In this document: one piece after another, positions 38,478 through 47,039 of the stretch
How the letters are laid out: every line of letters begins with the position of its first letter
How positions within the stretch are numbered: position 1 is the first letter of the stretch
Assembly (NCBI RefSeq): GCF_000316665.1
Contig: NC_019678.1
Location: forward strand, 5,766,001 to 5,830,000
Source of the DNA: Rivularia sp. PCC 7116
GTDB lineage: Bacteria; Cyanobacteriota; Cyanobacteriia; Cyanobacteriales; Nostocaceae
Reading direction: 5' to 3'
Length of the DNA stretch: 64,000 nucleotides
Position numbers and translations under genes: made by a program
The notes under the pieces: model-generated
Databases searched by the model: none
Seen by the model: the letters and a program-made list of their open reading frames with translations, nothing else
Told to the model about the DNA's origin: nothing

Positions 38478-38682
38478 AGTGGCTCAACGAATGGTAATTG
38501 CGATCGTATCCTAAGTCCTGTTTCTATAAGTTCTAGCCCAGAGCATTTGATATATAAGCGTCATTGCAACCGCCATCCCACTAAAAACAAAGCATAAAGT
38601 ATGAGATAACGAAATTATTTTATTCATACTTTACACTTTGTTTTTCTAATGGTGCCTAACACAGAAAGCTTTAAACTTTCAA

Positions 38683-38985
38683 TTACATTTGACCGCTAAA
38701 GACAGGCTTTACTTTACGGTCAAACCATTCCCCCAAGTCTTCAGCGACTGTCAAAGCTTTTGGTTTACAACGCTTAACATCAACCATTATCCCTTGGGCT
38801 CCTTCGAGTTCCAGGTCTTCTACATAGCCTTTTACAGCAGCCTTTGCTTCCGAACCGTTAAGAAAGGGACCAAAATAATAAGTACACTTAGGAGTTTTAG
38901 TGGTAATCTCTACCCACCAAGCTAAGCCAAAATTTTCAAATATGTTGGTAACAAACTCTTTGAAAGGATTTCCGATAGTGTTCAT
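38683..38985 (-). CDS. DUF1816 domain protein
   Basis: A 100-aa cyanobacterial protein. The N-terminal half reads LAWWVEITTKTPKCTYYFGP, which is the DUF1816 hallmark, followed by FLNGSEAKAAVKGYVEDLEL and IMVDVKRCKPKALTV. Domains of this kind also occur in CpcD-like and phycobilisome-related contexts, but the function is not settled. The gene is separated from rlmB by 85 bases on the same strand and precedes the IS605 right end. Its start is the ATG at 38985. Confidence 0.85.
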   Translation of the reverse strand: MNTIGNPFKEFVTNIFENFGLAWWVEITTKTPKCTYYFGPFLNGSEAKAAVKGYVEDLELEGAQGIMVDVKRCKPKALTVAEDLGEWFDRKVKPVFSGQM

Positions 38986-39070
38986 GGTTTTCGCTGATTA
39001 CTAAAGTTGATAGTGGTTGTTAAAGAACTTTGCTGTTGGTTTATGTCTCTTTACACTTCTTTATACTCTT

Positions 39071-40066
39071 TTACATAGGGTTTTTGGAAGAGGTTTTTTG
39101 CAATTTTTTTGAATAAAGCGTGTTCTTCCAGCGTTGACGATAAATTTCGTACAGTGCCATACCTGCTGCTACTGAAGCATTAAGACTAGGAGTCTTACCT
39201 TGCAAAGGAATCGAAACCAAAACATCGCAACACTTTTGTGTGAGCATACTCAAGCCCTCGCCCTCAGCCCCAATAACTAAAGCAATTGGCGGTCCGTTGA
39301 AATCTACAGTATGCATGGGTTCGCTCCCAGAACTGGCAGTACCATAAATCCAGAAACCGGCAGCTTTCAAGTCTTCCAAAGCACGACTGAGGTTGACTAC
39401 TCTAGCTACCGGAAAATTATCTAAAGCTCCAGTCGCTACTTTCATTACCGTAGAGGTAATACCAACAGCTCTGCGCTGAGGGATCGCTAAGCCTTGGGCA
39501 CCTATAGATTCAGCAGTGCGAATAATTGCTCCTAAATTGTGGGGATCTGTAATACCATCGGCAACAACTATTACCGGCGAATCCGTAACGGATTTTGCCT
39601 GTTCGATCAAATCTGGTAAATCAACATATTCGTAAGGAGCAATTTGTGCTGCTACTCCTTGATGGTTGGCATTTCTAGTAATTTGGTCTAAGCGTCTGGG
39701 TTCAACTTCATCTATAACTGCGCCATTTCCCTTAGCTTGTAGAAGCAAATCATGAAAACGGTGATCGTAGCGCAAACGAGAAGTAATCCAAATACGATTC
39801 AAAGAGCGTTGGTTTTCCAGGCTGCTCAAAACCGAATGACGACCATAAATTAAATCGTTACTTTCTTCGACTTCGCTAGAAGATGATAAAGACGGATGTT
39901 CAAATTGAGAACGACTTTTAGAATGTTTTTTAATTACTGAGTTATAACTTTTATCCTTAGATTTACCACCGCCAGATGGGGATGAAAAGCGCTTTCCCTT
40001 TAACTTTAAAGAAGGCTTACGACTTTTTTCGCCATCGACTTTAATCTTTTTTGGTTGGTTAGTCAT
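39071..40066 (-). CDS. rlmB: 23S rRNA (guanosine-2'-O)-methyltransferase RlmB
   Basis: A 331-aa SpoU/TrmH-type (SPOUT) methyltransferase. A basic, low-complexity N-terminal extension of about 75 residues ([19 protein letters not shown]) precedes the substrate-binding domain ([20 protein letters not shown]) and [16 protein letters not shown]. The SPOUT catalytic motifs follow: [23 protein letters not shown] and [20 protein letters not shown] with the knot. It 2'-O-methylates G2251 in E. coli numbering in the peptidyl-transferase loop. It lies 99 bases downstream of mrnC on the same strand; both act on 23S rRNA, so an operon for ribosome maturation is likely. Confidence 0.93.
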   Translation of the reverse strand: MTNQPKKIKVDGEKSRKPSLKLKGKRFSSPSGGGKSKDKSYNSVIKKHSKSRSQFEHPSLSSSSEVEESNDLIYGRHSVLSSLENQRSLNRIWITSRLRYDHRFHDLLLQAKGNGAVIDEVEPRRLDQITRNANHQGVAAQIAPYEYVDLPDLIEQAKSVTDSPVIVVADGITDPHNLGAIIRTAESIGAQGLAIPQRRAVGITSTVMKVATGALDNFPVARVVNLSRALEDLKAAGFWIYGTASSGSEPMHTVDFNGPPIALVIGAEGEGLSMLTQKCCDVLVSIPLQGKTPSLNASVAAGMALYEIYRQRWKNTLYSKKLQKTSSKNPM

Positions 40067-40165
40067 ATAACTATTTGGTAGAGCTAAGAAGTTGTTGCAT
40101 CTTCTCCCACTTATTTTTAACCGACGAATGTGGCTCTTCTTGAGATTCAGTAGTCAGATATTCCA

Positions 40166-40648
40166 CTACCACTCTAGAAGTAATTTTTGCAGAAGTTCGC
40201 TTAATCTTTCGGTATTAGTGAGATATAAATAGCCAATCAAAGTTTCCAGGCTTGTCGCCTGCCTATATATCTGGGGATCTAAACGCTTGGGGCGACCTGT
40301 AGCGGCGTTACGACCTCTACGAACTATTTCTAATTCATTACTATGAAGATGCGGGTCTAGTAATCTTAGCATTTCTGCTTGCTTTTCAGCTCGTACTTGT
40401 GCCACAACCAAACGATGATAATTATCCACTTTTTGGGGTGGTAATAAGTAATATCTTCTGATAAACAGTTCGTAAACTGCATCGCCTAAATAAGCAAGAG
40501 CGGAAGGAGATAGTTGCTGTAATTGCGACACAGAAAGTTTTGGTAGTAATTGTTCTGCATTTGGCTCTCTTGATTCGTGAAAGTCAAATAAATCTTGGGC
40601 AACAGTGTTATAACCTGCACGCTTATGTTTTTCCTCCTTTGATTTCAC
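40166..40648 (-). CDS. mrnC: Mini-ribonuclease 3, GTG start
   Basis: A 160-aa RNase III-fold protein without the dsRNA-binding domain. Seen are the RNase III signature [19 protein letters not shown] (with Asp of the catalytic set), then [36 protein letters not shown] and [17 protein letters not shown] with the final Glu. Mini-III trims the 3' and 5' ends of pre-23S rRNA. The start is GTG at 40648. A GGAGG lies just after it inside the gene, without a usable in-frame start at the right distance. It pairs with rlmB downstream. Confidence 0.92.
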   Translation of the reverse strand: MKSKEEKHKRAGYNTVAQDLFDFHESREPNAEQLLPKLSVSQLQQLSPSALAYLGDAVYELFIRRYYLLPPQKVDNYHRLVVAQVRAEKQAEMLRLLDPHLHSNELEIVRRGRNAATGRPKRLDPQIYRQATSLETLIGYLYLTNTERLSELLQKLLLEW

Positions 40649-41164
40649 AGCTTAATCCCTAATGTAATAGTTAATAGTTATCGGGGAGTAATTACTTTTA
40701 GAGGTTCGCTTGCTATTCGATTATTAAAGTTATGCTGTTTCACGCTTATTATCGCTGTTTTACAAAAGTTTAATGATAATTCTAGCTTGTTATGTCAGAT
40801 TTATCGCATGGATTTTAACTTTTATTTACGCCATTATTTACAACCGCAATTATCCTACTAATCACCGCTATATAAGGCATCATCTCTAAACAAATTCCTA
40901 ACTCCTAATTAAAAAAATATAAAGAACTTTTTTTTGTAAGCCGCTTTTTAGTTAGTGATTTTAATCATTTTATGTAAGCTACTCAGGAAAATATACCTTA
41001 AATATTACCAAAATTCCGAAAAAAAAGCCCAACTTTATACCTTCATAAAAGTAAAATCATAAGTACTATTTTTGGCACTTTCTACTTTCTTGATTTTCTC
41101 ATATAAAAAAATTTAGCTATCCAGATTTAAACATCGGATAGCTAATTCAAATCAAATAAATCCG
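40649..41164. other. Intergenic region between STAS gene and mrnC
   Basis: This is 516 AT-rich bases, with no gene, hairpin terminator or repeat that I can support. It should include the 3' end of the STAS transcript and the promoter of the mrnC-rlmB unit. Confidence 0.45.
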
Positions 41165-41533
41165 TCAAGAGGACTTAGCGTTTTCTAATGCCTTATCAAC
41201 CGAAGTTTGCAAGGCGAGAAATTTTTCCAAGCGCACTAGCTTGACTGTTTGAGTAACGCGGGCGTTAGTGACAATTTGAAAGGTACCCTTAGCGGTTTGG
41301 GCCTGCTTGGCTAACTGTACCAAAGCTCCTAAACCAGAACTATCTACAAAGTCAATTTGCGAAAGATCCAGAATGACATGTCTGGGTCCATCGTCAATTT
41401 TATTACTAAGTACCTTCCGAAATGTCGGTTCGGAAAATGCGTCTAACAAACCTGTGAGGCGGAATAGCTGACAGTTATCCCGGACTTCGCGAGTACCTCG
41501 CAGGCTAACGGTTAAATTTAGTGGTTCAGCAAT
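41165..41533 (-). CDS. STAS-domain anti-sigma-antagonist-like protein, likely ATT start
   Basis: A 122-aa STAS protein. The hallmark is VILDLSQIDFVDSSGLGALV, with the phosphorylatable Ser of the DSSG motif, followed by GTFQIVTNARVTQTVKLVRL. Such proteins bind anti-sigma or switch kinases and are controlled by phosphorylation; in filamentous cyanobacteria similar partner-switching proteins affect hormogonium development. A TTG at 41566 opens the frame but has no ribosome site. A strong GAGGAGGG ends five to six bases before an in-frame ATT at 41533, which gives IAEPLNLTVSLRG as the natural beginning. I therefore choose ATT, a rare start. It is upstream of mrnC by 517 bases and not in its operon. 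Confidence 0.78.
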   Translation of the reverse strand: MAEPLNLTVSLRGTREVRDNCQLFRLTGLLDAFSEPTFRKVLSNKIDDGPRHVILDLSQIDFVDSSGLGALVQLAKQAQTAKGTFQIVTNARVTQTVKLVRLEKFLALQTSVDKALENAKSS

Positions 41534-41833
41534 AATTCCCTCCTCATGGTGAAAGCAAACGCTCAAGTATAGATGTTTTTTGTGTCTGTTGTCTACTTTA
41601 ACCGCTACTCTAACAAAAGAGAGCGGAAGTGAGATATTGGAACTTAAAATATTGTTCCAATTTTTCGCTTTCTCTATTTTTACCTCACTTTACCCAGACC
41701 ATTGCGAAAAAATGGAGCCAATTGTACGAAATTCCTTATATAAATAAAGGAATTTTTTTGTAAGTTATTTGCTTCTAACTAGATAAACGGAAATTTATAC
41801 TATGACGGTCAGAAGATTAAAGATAATTATGAC

Positions 41834-42991
41834 TCAAGCAGTTATTGTTTGACGAGCTTTTTTCATCGCTTGAACAAACTGCTCGAATAAATAATCCGCA
41901 TCATGAGGACCGGGAGAAGCTTCTGGATGATATTGTACCGAGAAAACTGGCAGAGATTTATGTTTTACTCCAGCAACAGTACTGTCATTTAAATTCAGGT
42001 GGCTAATTTCTACATCGCTGCGAGTTAAAGAATTTGCATCGATGGCAAAGCTGTGGTTTTGAGAAGTAATTTCAACTCGTTTCTCTAAGCCTGCGGGTTG
42101 ATTTAAACCACGATGACCAAACTTTAGTTTATAAGTTTGTGCCCCCAAGGCTTGACCCAAAATCTGATGTCCCATACAAATACCGAACATGGGCTTCTTG
42201 GATTCTAACAGTGCTTTAGCGGTCGCGATTCCTTCAGTTACCGCACTTGGATCTCCCGGTCCGTTAGAAAGAAATATTCCGTCTGGGTTATGTTTGAGAA
42301 TTTCTTGAGTTGGAGTATCTGCTGGAACTACAATTACTCGACAACCATGACTTGCTAAACGACGCAGTATATTGCGTTTAACGCCAAAGTCTAAAGCTAC
42401 AACTGTAAATTCGGGCGACGAACTAGTTGGCGAATCCGTCTTAAATTCCCAAGCGGGAGTAGTTGGTTGAGACCATTCGTAAACTTCTGAAGTTGTTACC
42501 TCTTTCACCAAATTTAATCCACTCATGGAAGGAGCAGCATTTACCAGTTGTAACAATTCATTTGGATCTAATATTTCTGTAGAAATACCGCCATTCATTG
42601 CTCCCACGTTGCGAATTTTACGAGTTAAAGCACGAGTATCAATACCATAGATACCTGGTATTTGATGTTCTTTTAAATAATCGGGTAAGGATTGAGTCGC
42701 TCGCCAATTACTTGGACGTTCGCAAATATTTTTAGCGATACAAGCTTTGATATGAGGCTTGTCTGACTCGGCATCTAGAGGATTAACACCAGTATTGCCT
42801 AACTCCGGATAGGTAAACACGACTATCTGTCCGCAATAGCTGGGGTCGGTTAGTACTTCTTGATATCCTGTCATGCCGGTATTAAAAACAACTTCTCCGA
42901 TAGCGGTGCCGGTAGCACCAAAAGACCAACCCCGATAGCTGGTTCCATCTGCTAGGACAAGTAGAACTGGTGTTGCGTCAAACAGGGGCAT
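41834..42991 (-). CDS. carA: Carbamoyl-phosphate synthase small subunit
   Basis: A 385-aa glutaminase subunit. The N-terminal domain shows [20 protein letters not shown] and [20 protein letters not shown]. The class I amidotransferase domain has the nucleophile Cys in [15 protein letters not shown] and the His-Glu pair near the C-terminus ([13 protein letters not shown]). The ATG at 42991 is preferred; a TTG two codons earlier is possible. It supplies ammonia to CarB for carbamoyl phosphate, feeding arginine and pyrimidine synthesis. carB is not in the window, which is common in cyanobacteria where the two subunits are unlinked. The enzyme is cytosolic. Confidence 0.95.
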   Translation of the reverse strand: MPLFDATPVLLVLADGTSYRGWSFGATGTAIGEVVFNTGMTGYQEVLTDPSYCGQIVVFTYPELGNTGVNPLDAESDKPHIKACIAKNICERPSNWRATQSLPDYLKEHQIPGIYGIDTRALTRKIRNVGAMNGGISTEILDPNELLQLVNAAPSMSGLNLVKEVTTSEVYEWSQPTTPAWEFKTDSPTSSSPEFTVVALDFGVKRNILRRLASHGCRVIVVPADTPTQEILKHNPDGIFLSNGPGDPSAVTEGIATAKALLESKKPMFGICMGHQILGQALGAQTYKLKFGHRGLNQPAGLEKRVEITSQNHSFAIDANSLTRSDVEISHLNLNDSTVAGVKHKSLPVFSVQYHPEASPGPHDADYLFEQFVQAMKKARQTITA

Positions 42992-43559
42992 AAGCAATAA
43001 AACAGTAAAGCAACAGTAGATAATTTTTATTATCTATTGGGCGCGAACGAAAAATAATTATAAAGGAATATAGGCGCAATAATCCTTTATTGAAGTGCGA
43101 TCGCGCTATTTTACCCCCGTACAGAAAAATCCCCGATTTTATCTCTAAATGATTCTTCTGCGTTTTAGTATATTTCTGGTTCCCCGATACATTGCAAGAA
43201 CTCTCAAAGACAAGAATTTTACCGATAAAACACAACCAAATTTCCGTAATAAGTTATAGCTTTACCAATAAAAGCTCTATTTTTAAGTTTTATATCGACG
43301 GATCGGATCAGCTTTTCACAGCATGGGAACTACTCCCTCCTATATCTTACTTCCCAGCGACTAACGGGGAGCGAGATGCTCCCAATACCAATGTTTAGCC
43401 CGCCAAACTAATGTGGCAAAGTATTACTATTAACATCTAATAACATCTAAGAAACTGCTAGAAAAATTCAGCTAAAACAGCAAGGAGCCTCTCACCTACC
43501 GCGACAGCAGAGGTGATGAGAGGAATTGCGAGATAAAAACGAAACGTCCCTTGACCACA
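42992..43559. other. Intergenic region between carA and the RHH/tnpB element
   Basis: This is 568 bases. Near 43364-43382 lies the hairpin GGGAGC / GCTCCC, and at 43488-43523 a larger bulged stem (CCTCTCACCT / AGGTGATGAGAGG) that probably belongs to the left end of the transposable element. The first 300 bases should carry the carA promoter. A HIP1 octamer occurs near 43097. No gene is supported. Confidence 0.45.
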
Positions 43560-43739
43560 TCAATCCGCAGGATTGACCGGGAGAGGGACAGTTGAGTTTT
43601 TATCAATTTCTTTATTTGGCAGTCGGTCAATCCAGTCCTCAACTATCTGCGTCACGGTTTTATCTTTGTTTGCTGCATACTGCCTTATTTTGTTTAATCT
43701 ACGCTCGGACATCCTTACATTTAATCTAGTTGTTTTCAT
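43560..43739 (-). CDS. Ribbon-helix-helix (CopG-like) small protein
   Basis: A 59-aa gene. It begins [20 protein letters not shown]: a beta-strand of alternating residues (TTRLNVRM) followed by a helix, the pattern of MetJ/Arc-type ribbon-helix-helix DNA-binding proteins. The second helix ([15 protein letters not shown]) has the usual [10 protein letters not shown] form. The ATG is at 43739. It is divergent from the tnpB start (GTG at 43804), 64 bases away, so it could bind the shared promoter region. Small genes of this kind occur beside tnpB in cyanobacterial IS605-like elements and may regulate them; a toxin-antitoxin role is less likely because no toxin gene is adjacent. Confidence 0.72.
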   Translation of the reverse strand: MKTTRLNVRMSERRLNKIRQYAANKDKTVTQIVEDWIDRLPNKEIDKNSTVPLPVNPAD

Positions 43740-43803
43740 AACTTTGTCTACCCATTGTTATCACAGTTCTGTTATCATATCCATAACAGCAGATGAGAAA
43801 CAA

Positions 43804-45030
43804 GTGAGAACGGCATACCAGTACAAACTACGTCCAACAAAACAACAAGCGCAAGATATAGACCGATGGTTATCTATGTGTTGCGCTCAATACAATTATT
43901 TGCTGGCTGATAGATTCAACTGGTATGAGCAAAATCGTTGTCCTATTAATGCTTGTCCTCTTATTTGTTATCTACCAGAATTAAGGGATAAACCTGAATA
44001 TTTTGGACAAAAAAGAACACTCCCTAAACTTAAAGAAACACATCCACATTACAAGGATGTTTACTCTGATGTTTTGCAAGATGTAGTTAAGCGAGTTAAA
44101 GTAACTTTTGACCGTTTCTTGAAAGGTGATAGCAACGGCAAGCGTAGCGGTAGACCAAGGTTTAAAGCGCGTAACCGTTATCGGACTTTCTTGTATCCAA
44201 GAGTTAAGCCTGACTGCATAACCAACGGTAAAATATCATTGCCTAAATTGGGAAATATTAAAGTCCTAAAGCATCGGCAAATCCCAGATGGTTTTAAAAT
44301 CAAAACCGTGTCTATCACCAAAAAAGCTGATGGCTATTACGTAACCCTTAGCTTGGAAGATGAAACAGTCCCAACAATTAAACCTGATTTTAATCCTGAT
44401 TCGATTGCTGGAATTGATGTAGGTTTAAAGGAGTTTTTAACAACTTCTGAAGGCGATAATGTTGCGATACCTCAACATTATCGCAAATCTCAAAAACGTT
44501 TACGAGTTATCCAAAAACGTGTTTCCCGTCGCAGGAAAGGGAGCAACAAAAGATTAAAAGCGTTAAAACAGTTGGGCAAGCAACATAAAAAAGTTGCTGA
44601 TAAACGAAAAGATTTTCATTTCAAAACTGCCAACAATCTATTGAAAAAATATGATGTTGTTGCGGTTGAAGATTTGAATATAAAAGGACTTGCACGTACT
44701 CGATTGGCAAAGTCTGTTCTTGATGCTGGATGGTCAAGCTTCTTGTCGATACTGACAAACAAAGCCGAAAAAGCTGGTTTGTTGGTTATCCCGGTTAAAG
44801 CGTCCGGCACAAGTCAAGACTGTTCTAGTTGTGGCGTTAAAGTGCCTAAAAAACTGCATGAGAGATGGCACGACTGCCCACATTGTGGATGTAGTTTGGA
44901 TCGCGATCATAACGCAGCAATAAACATAAAGAATAGAGCGGTGGGGCATCCCGTTCTTAAAGCCAAGAGTCTCCTAAGCAATAGCCGGATTGTCTTGGAA
45001 GCCTACACTGTACTCGAAGAGTCAGTGTAG
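43804..45030 (+). CDS. tnpB: TnpB, canonical RNA-guided nuclease of IS605 family, GTG start
   Basis: A 408-aa TnpB. The frame is open further upstream, but the protein begins [17 protein letters not shown], so GTG 43804 is the start. The N-terminal helix-turn-helix-like part precedes a beta-barrel wedge domain. RuvC residues are Asp205 in [10 protein letters not shown], Glu289 in [11 protein letters not shown] and Asp368 in [11 protein letters not shown]. The zinc ribbon is complete (CSSCG and CPHCG). All parts of an active nuclease are thus present. The guide RNA would be expected at the right end near 44950-45031. It serves as a normal comparison for the altered TnpB at 36890. Confidence 0.93.
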   Translation: MRTAYQYKLRPTKQQAQDIDRWLSMCCAQYNYLLADRFNWYEQNRCPINACPLICYLPELRDKPEYFGQKRTLPKLKETHPHYKDVYSDVLQDVVKRVKVTFDRFLKGDSNGKRSGRPRFKARNRYRTFLYPRVKPDCITNGKISLPKLGNIKVLKHRQIPDGFKIKTVSITKKADGYYVTLSLEDETVPTIKPDFNPDSIAGIDVGLKEFLTTSEGDNVAIPQHYRKSQKRLRVIQKRVSRRRKGSNKRLKALKQLGKQHKKVADKRKDFHFKTANNLLKKYDVVAVEDLNIKGLARTRLAKSVLDAGWSSFLSILTNKAEKAGLLVIPVKASGTSQDCSSCGVKVPKKLHERWHDCPHCGCSLDRDHNAAINIKNRAVGHPVLKAKSLLSNSRIVLEAYTVLEESV

Positions 45031-45246
45031 GAGTATGTCACTTACTAATTGATAAGCTGCTTTACCCCTTAATGACTAAAATAGTTAAAAGGGTATCCTA
45101 TATAAAATGAGTAAATATAAACTATTAACCTTTAAATCCTTTCCTTTCTATGGAAATCCAGGCAGGTAGTGGCGTTAGTAGAGCCACGACGTTAAATCGT
45201 AAAAGTAGATTTTGCCCCTAAGGGCTTGGTAAATTCAAAAAATATT

Positions 45247-46419
45247 ATGCTTGAGCCTTTGTTTCCTCGTACAGTCTTGGCTTTACTATGGAGCATACTA
45301 ACTATAGTTGGTGTCGCTTGTAGCAAAGAACAGAAAACTGCCAAAATAACTCAGAATCAGAAGCAGCAATCGGTGCCGACTGCCTCTCCTACAGTAGATT
45401 CAAAACCGGCTTCAATTGAAGAAAAATCTACGCAGGAAGCGGCGTTGGATGAAGCTAAACAAAAAAATGCGGAGCCAACTCCTTTTGAAATTGGGCTGGA
45501 CAAGGCAAGCGGCGGTTTTAGTATAAGCCAATCGGCTCAATCTTCGGAAGATTGGAAACTAGTGGCTGATTATTATCAAGATGCCGTTAATTTAATGAAA
45601 TCAGTTGGCTCTCAAAGCCGCTATTACTCCATAGCCAAAGCGAAATTAAAAGAATACCAACGCCATTACGATTATGCTGTGGAAAAATCTGTTGCACTCA
45701 CACAACCGGTACCCGAACCCGAGCCTGAAGCCATAGTAGTAACGGTACCGCCTCTGCAAGAATCTATTGCGCGTCAACAAAAGATGCAGGTTCCTCCAGC
45801 AGTTAAAAAAATATTACAGCAGAATTTACAATCTCCCATTGGCACTGTGCCACAGCAATTACCTCCCCTTGAACCTCCACAACCACCGCCAAAGTCTCCT
45901 CAAGCGGTACCCATACCAATTGAAACCCAAGAAGTATATGCTGCTGCCGTACCGGTTCAACAACAAAGCCGTCAAGAGTTGACATTTCGCGCTCCAATCA
46001 AACGTCGAATTGGGGGTACGCCAATTATCAATGTAACTTTCAACGGCAGACAAACATTTGAGATGATTGTCGATACCGGCGCTAGCGGTACCGTAATTAC
46101 CGAGCGCATGGCTAAATCACTTGGTGTTATTACTGTTGGCAAAGCAAAAGCAAATACCGCGAGCGCCCAATCTGTAGAATTTCCAATCGGTTATGTTGAC
46201 TCTATGGAAGCCGGTGGTGTCAAAGTCAAGAAAGTCGCCGTGGCGATCGCCGGTTCGGAATTACAAAACGGATTGCTAGGACATGACTTTTTTGGCAACT
46301 ACGATATCACCATTAAAAGCGATGTTGTAGAATTTCGTCCTCGTACTAATTCTCAAACACGTACAAAGGAAACTCGAAAGAGTATTCCCATCTATCCTAA
46401 GAAGCTTTTCAAGGAATAA
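45247..46419 (+). CDS. Retropepsin-like aspartyl protease, lipoprotein-type
   Basis: A 390-aa protein from ATG 45247. The N-terminus has a hydrophobic segment ending in VGVACS, a lipobox-like cysteine, followed by a long Pro/Gln/Glu-rich linker (to about residue 250). The C-terminal 130 residues are a retropepsin-like fold: FEMIVDTGASGTVITERMAK with the DTGA catalytic Asp, and NGLLGHDFFGNYDITI, the second family motif. This is the clan AA, TIGR02281-like type, widespread in cyanobacteria. It probably dimerises at the cell envelope. A pair of residues at the active site (DTG) is intact. It is separate from the tnpB element by 216 bases. Confidence 0.86.
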   Translation: MLEPLFPRTVLALLWSILTIVGVACSKEQKTAKITQNQKQQSVPTASPTVDSKPASIEEKSTQEAALDEAKQKNAEPTPFEIGLDKASGGFSISQSAQSSEDWKLVADYYQDAVNLMKSVGSQSRYYSIAKAKLKEYQRHYDYAVEKSVALTQPVPEPEPEAIVVTVPPLQESIARQQKMQVPPAVKKILQQNLQSPIGTVPQQLPPLEPPQPPPKSPQAVPIPIETQEVYAAAVPVQQQSRQELTFRAPIKRRIGGTPIINVTFNGRQTFEMIVDTGASGTVITERMAKSLGVITVGKAKANTASAQSVEFPIGYVDSMEAGGVKVKKVAVAIAGSELQNGLLGHDFFGNYDITIKSDVVEFRPRTNSQTRTKETRKSIPIYPKKLFKE

Positions 46420-47039
46420 TTTCCTGTATTGGGCAAGTGGATCGGAAGAGAAGATAATATCAAAAATAAATAAACAATATATTTCATATTTTTATACAAC
46501 AAATGGTGGGTGGCGCTGCTACCCATGATTTTGTATTGCGAGAGAAAAATAATAATTGTCGGAAAATAAGGGGTCTCAGCCCTTATATAAATCAAATCAT
46601 TTAAGTGTACTATCTAAATACACACATAAATATAGCTAATTGCTTATTTGACTGGAAGCAGTTAGTAAAGAATTGCTGAAATTAAATATTGCCTTCCATA
46701 TGGTAGCGGAAAAGATTAATTTAGTTTATTCCGTAATTTTTCTGATGTCTTAAACTAAATTTAACCTTTTCTTAGCTCGAACTTAAGCCATAAGATGTTA
46801 ACTTAAATAGTAATTCACTTTTTGCTGCAACATTTGAACTTCCCCCGAGCTTTGGAGTATATAGAGTTCGGGGGATTATCTATTTCAGCGAGCAGCGAGC
46901 AGTAATCAGTAAGTAGTTATGAGTTGGAAGTAATTAAGGTCAAAGGTTAGATTCTCCTTGTCTTCCTATCTTCCCATAACCCTATGCCTTACTTTCCTCT
47001 AGGTACTGAATTAGCGTAATATGAAAGAAATACGGCGCT
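46420..47039. other. 620-base intergenic region with a strong hairpin
   Basis: The region is AT-rich and non-coding. At 46841-46875 a perfect 8-bp stem TCCCCCGA / TCGGGGGA with a 19-base loop is followed by TTATCT. It may end an undescribed small transcript or the aspartyl-protease mRNA. No reading frame is supported. Confidence 0.5.

Larger units (their letters stand above)
36179..38495. mobile_element. IS200/IS605-family insertion sequence, complete-looking
   Basis: The element contains divergent tnpA (minus) and tnpB (plus), the IS605 layout. The outer ends are inferred from the sequence GAATGGT, found at 36172-36178 just outside the left end and at 38489-38495 at the right end. A single-strand transposase of this type leaves such a shared target/cleavage motif. 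Imperfect subterminal hairpins are present at both sides (CCTG / CAGG flanked by T5 / A5 at about 36191-36215; CCGCG / CGCGG at 38457-38477). There are no terminal inverted repeats and no target duplication, as expected for this family. Exact ends are uncertain by a few bases. Confidence 0.7.
43488..45031. mobile_element. IS1341-type (tnpB-only) IS605-family element
   Basis: This unit has a tnpB gene, a divergent ribbon-helix-helix gene and hairpins on both sides: bulged stems at 43488-43523 and 43548-43591 (GTCCCT / AGGGAC outer, CAATCC / GGATTG inner), and a perfect 9-bp stem at 45002-45031 (CCTACACTG / CAGTGTAGG) overlapping the tnpB stop. No tnpA is present, so it needs a transposase in trans; the tnpA at 36382 could in principle serve. 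The true ends are not defined, and the coordinates given cover only the visible hairpins. Confidence 0.6.

Noticed and set aside
43560-43739. Ribbon-helix-helix gene as antitoxin of a toxin-antitoxin pair
   Set aside because: No toxin-like gene lies next to it; the neighbour is tnpB, so an element regulator is more likely.
43573-43803. N-terminal extension of the canonical tnpB
   Set aside because: It overlaps the ribbon-helix-helix gene on the other strand, and TnpB proteins start at the (V/M)RTAYQYKL-type strand.
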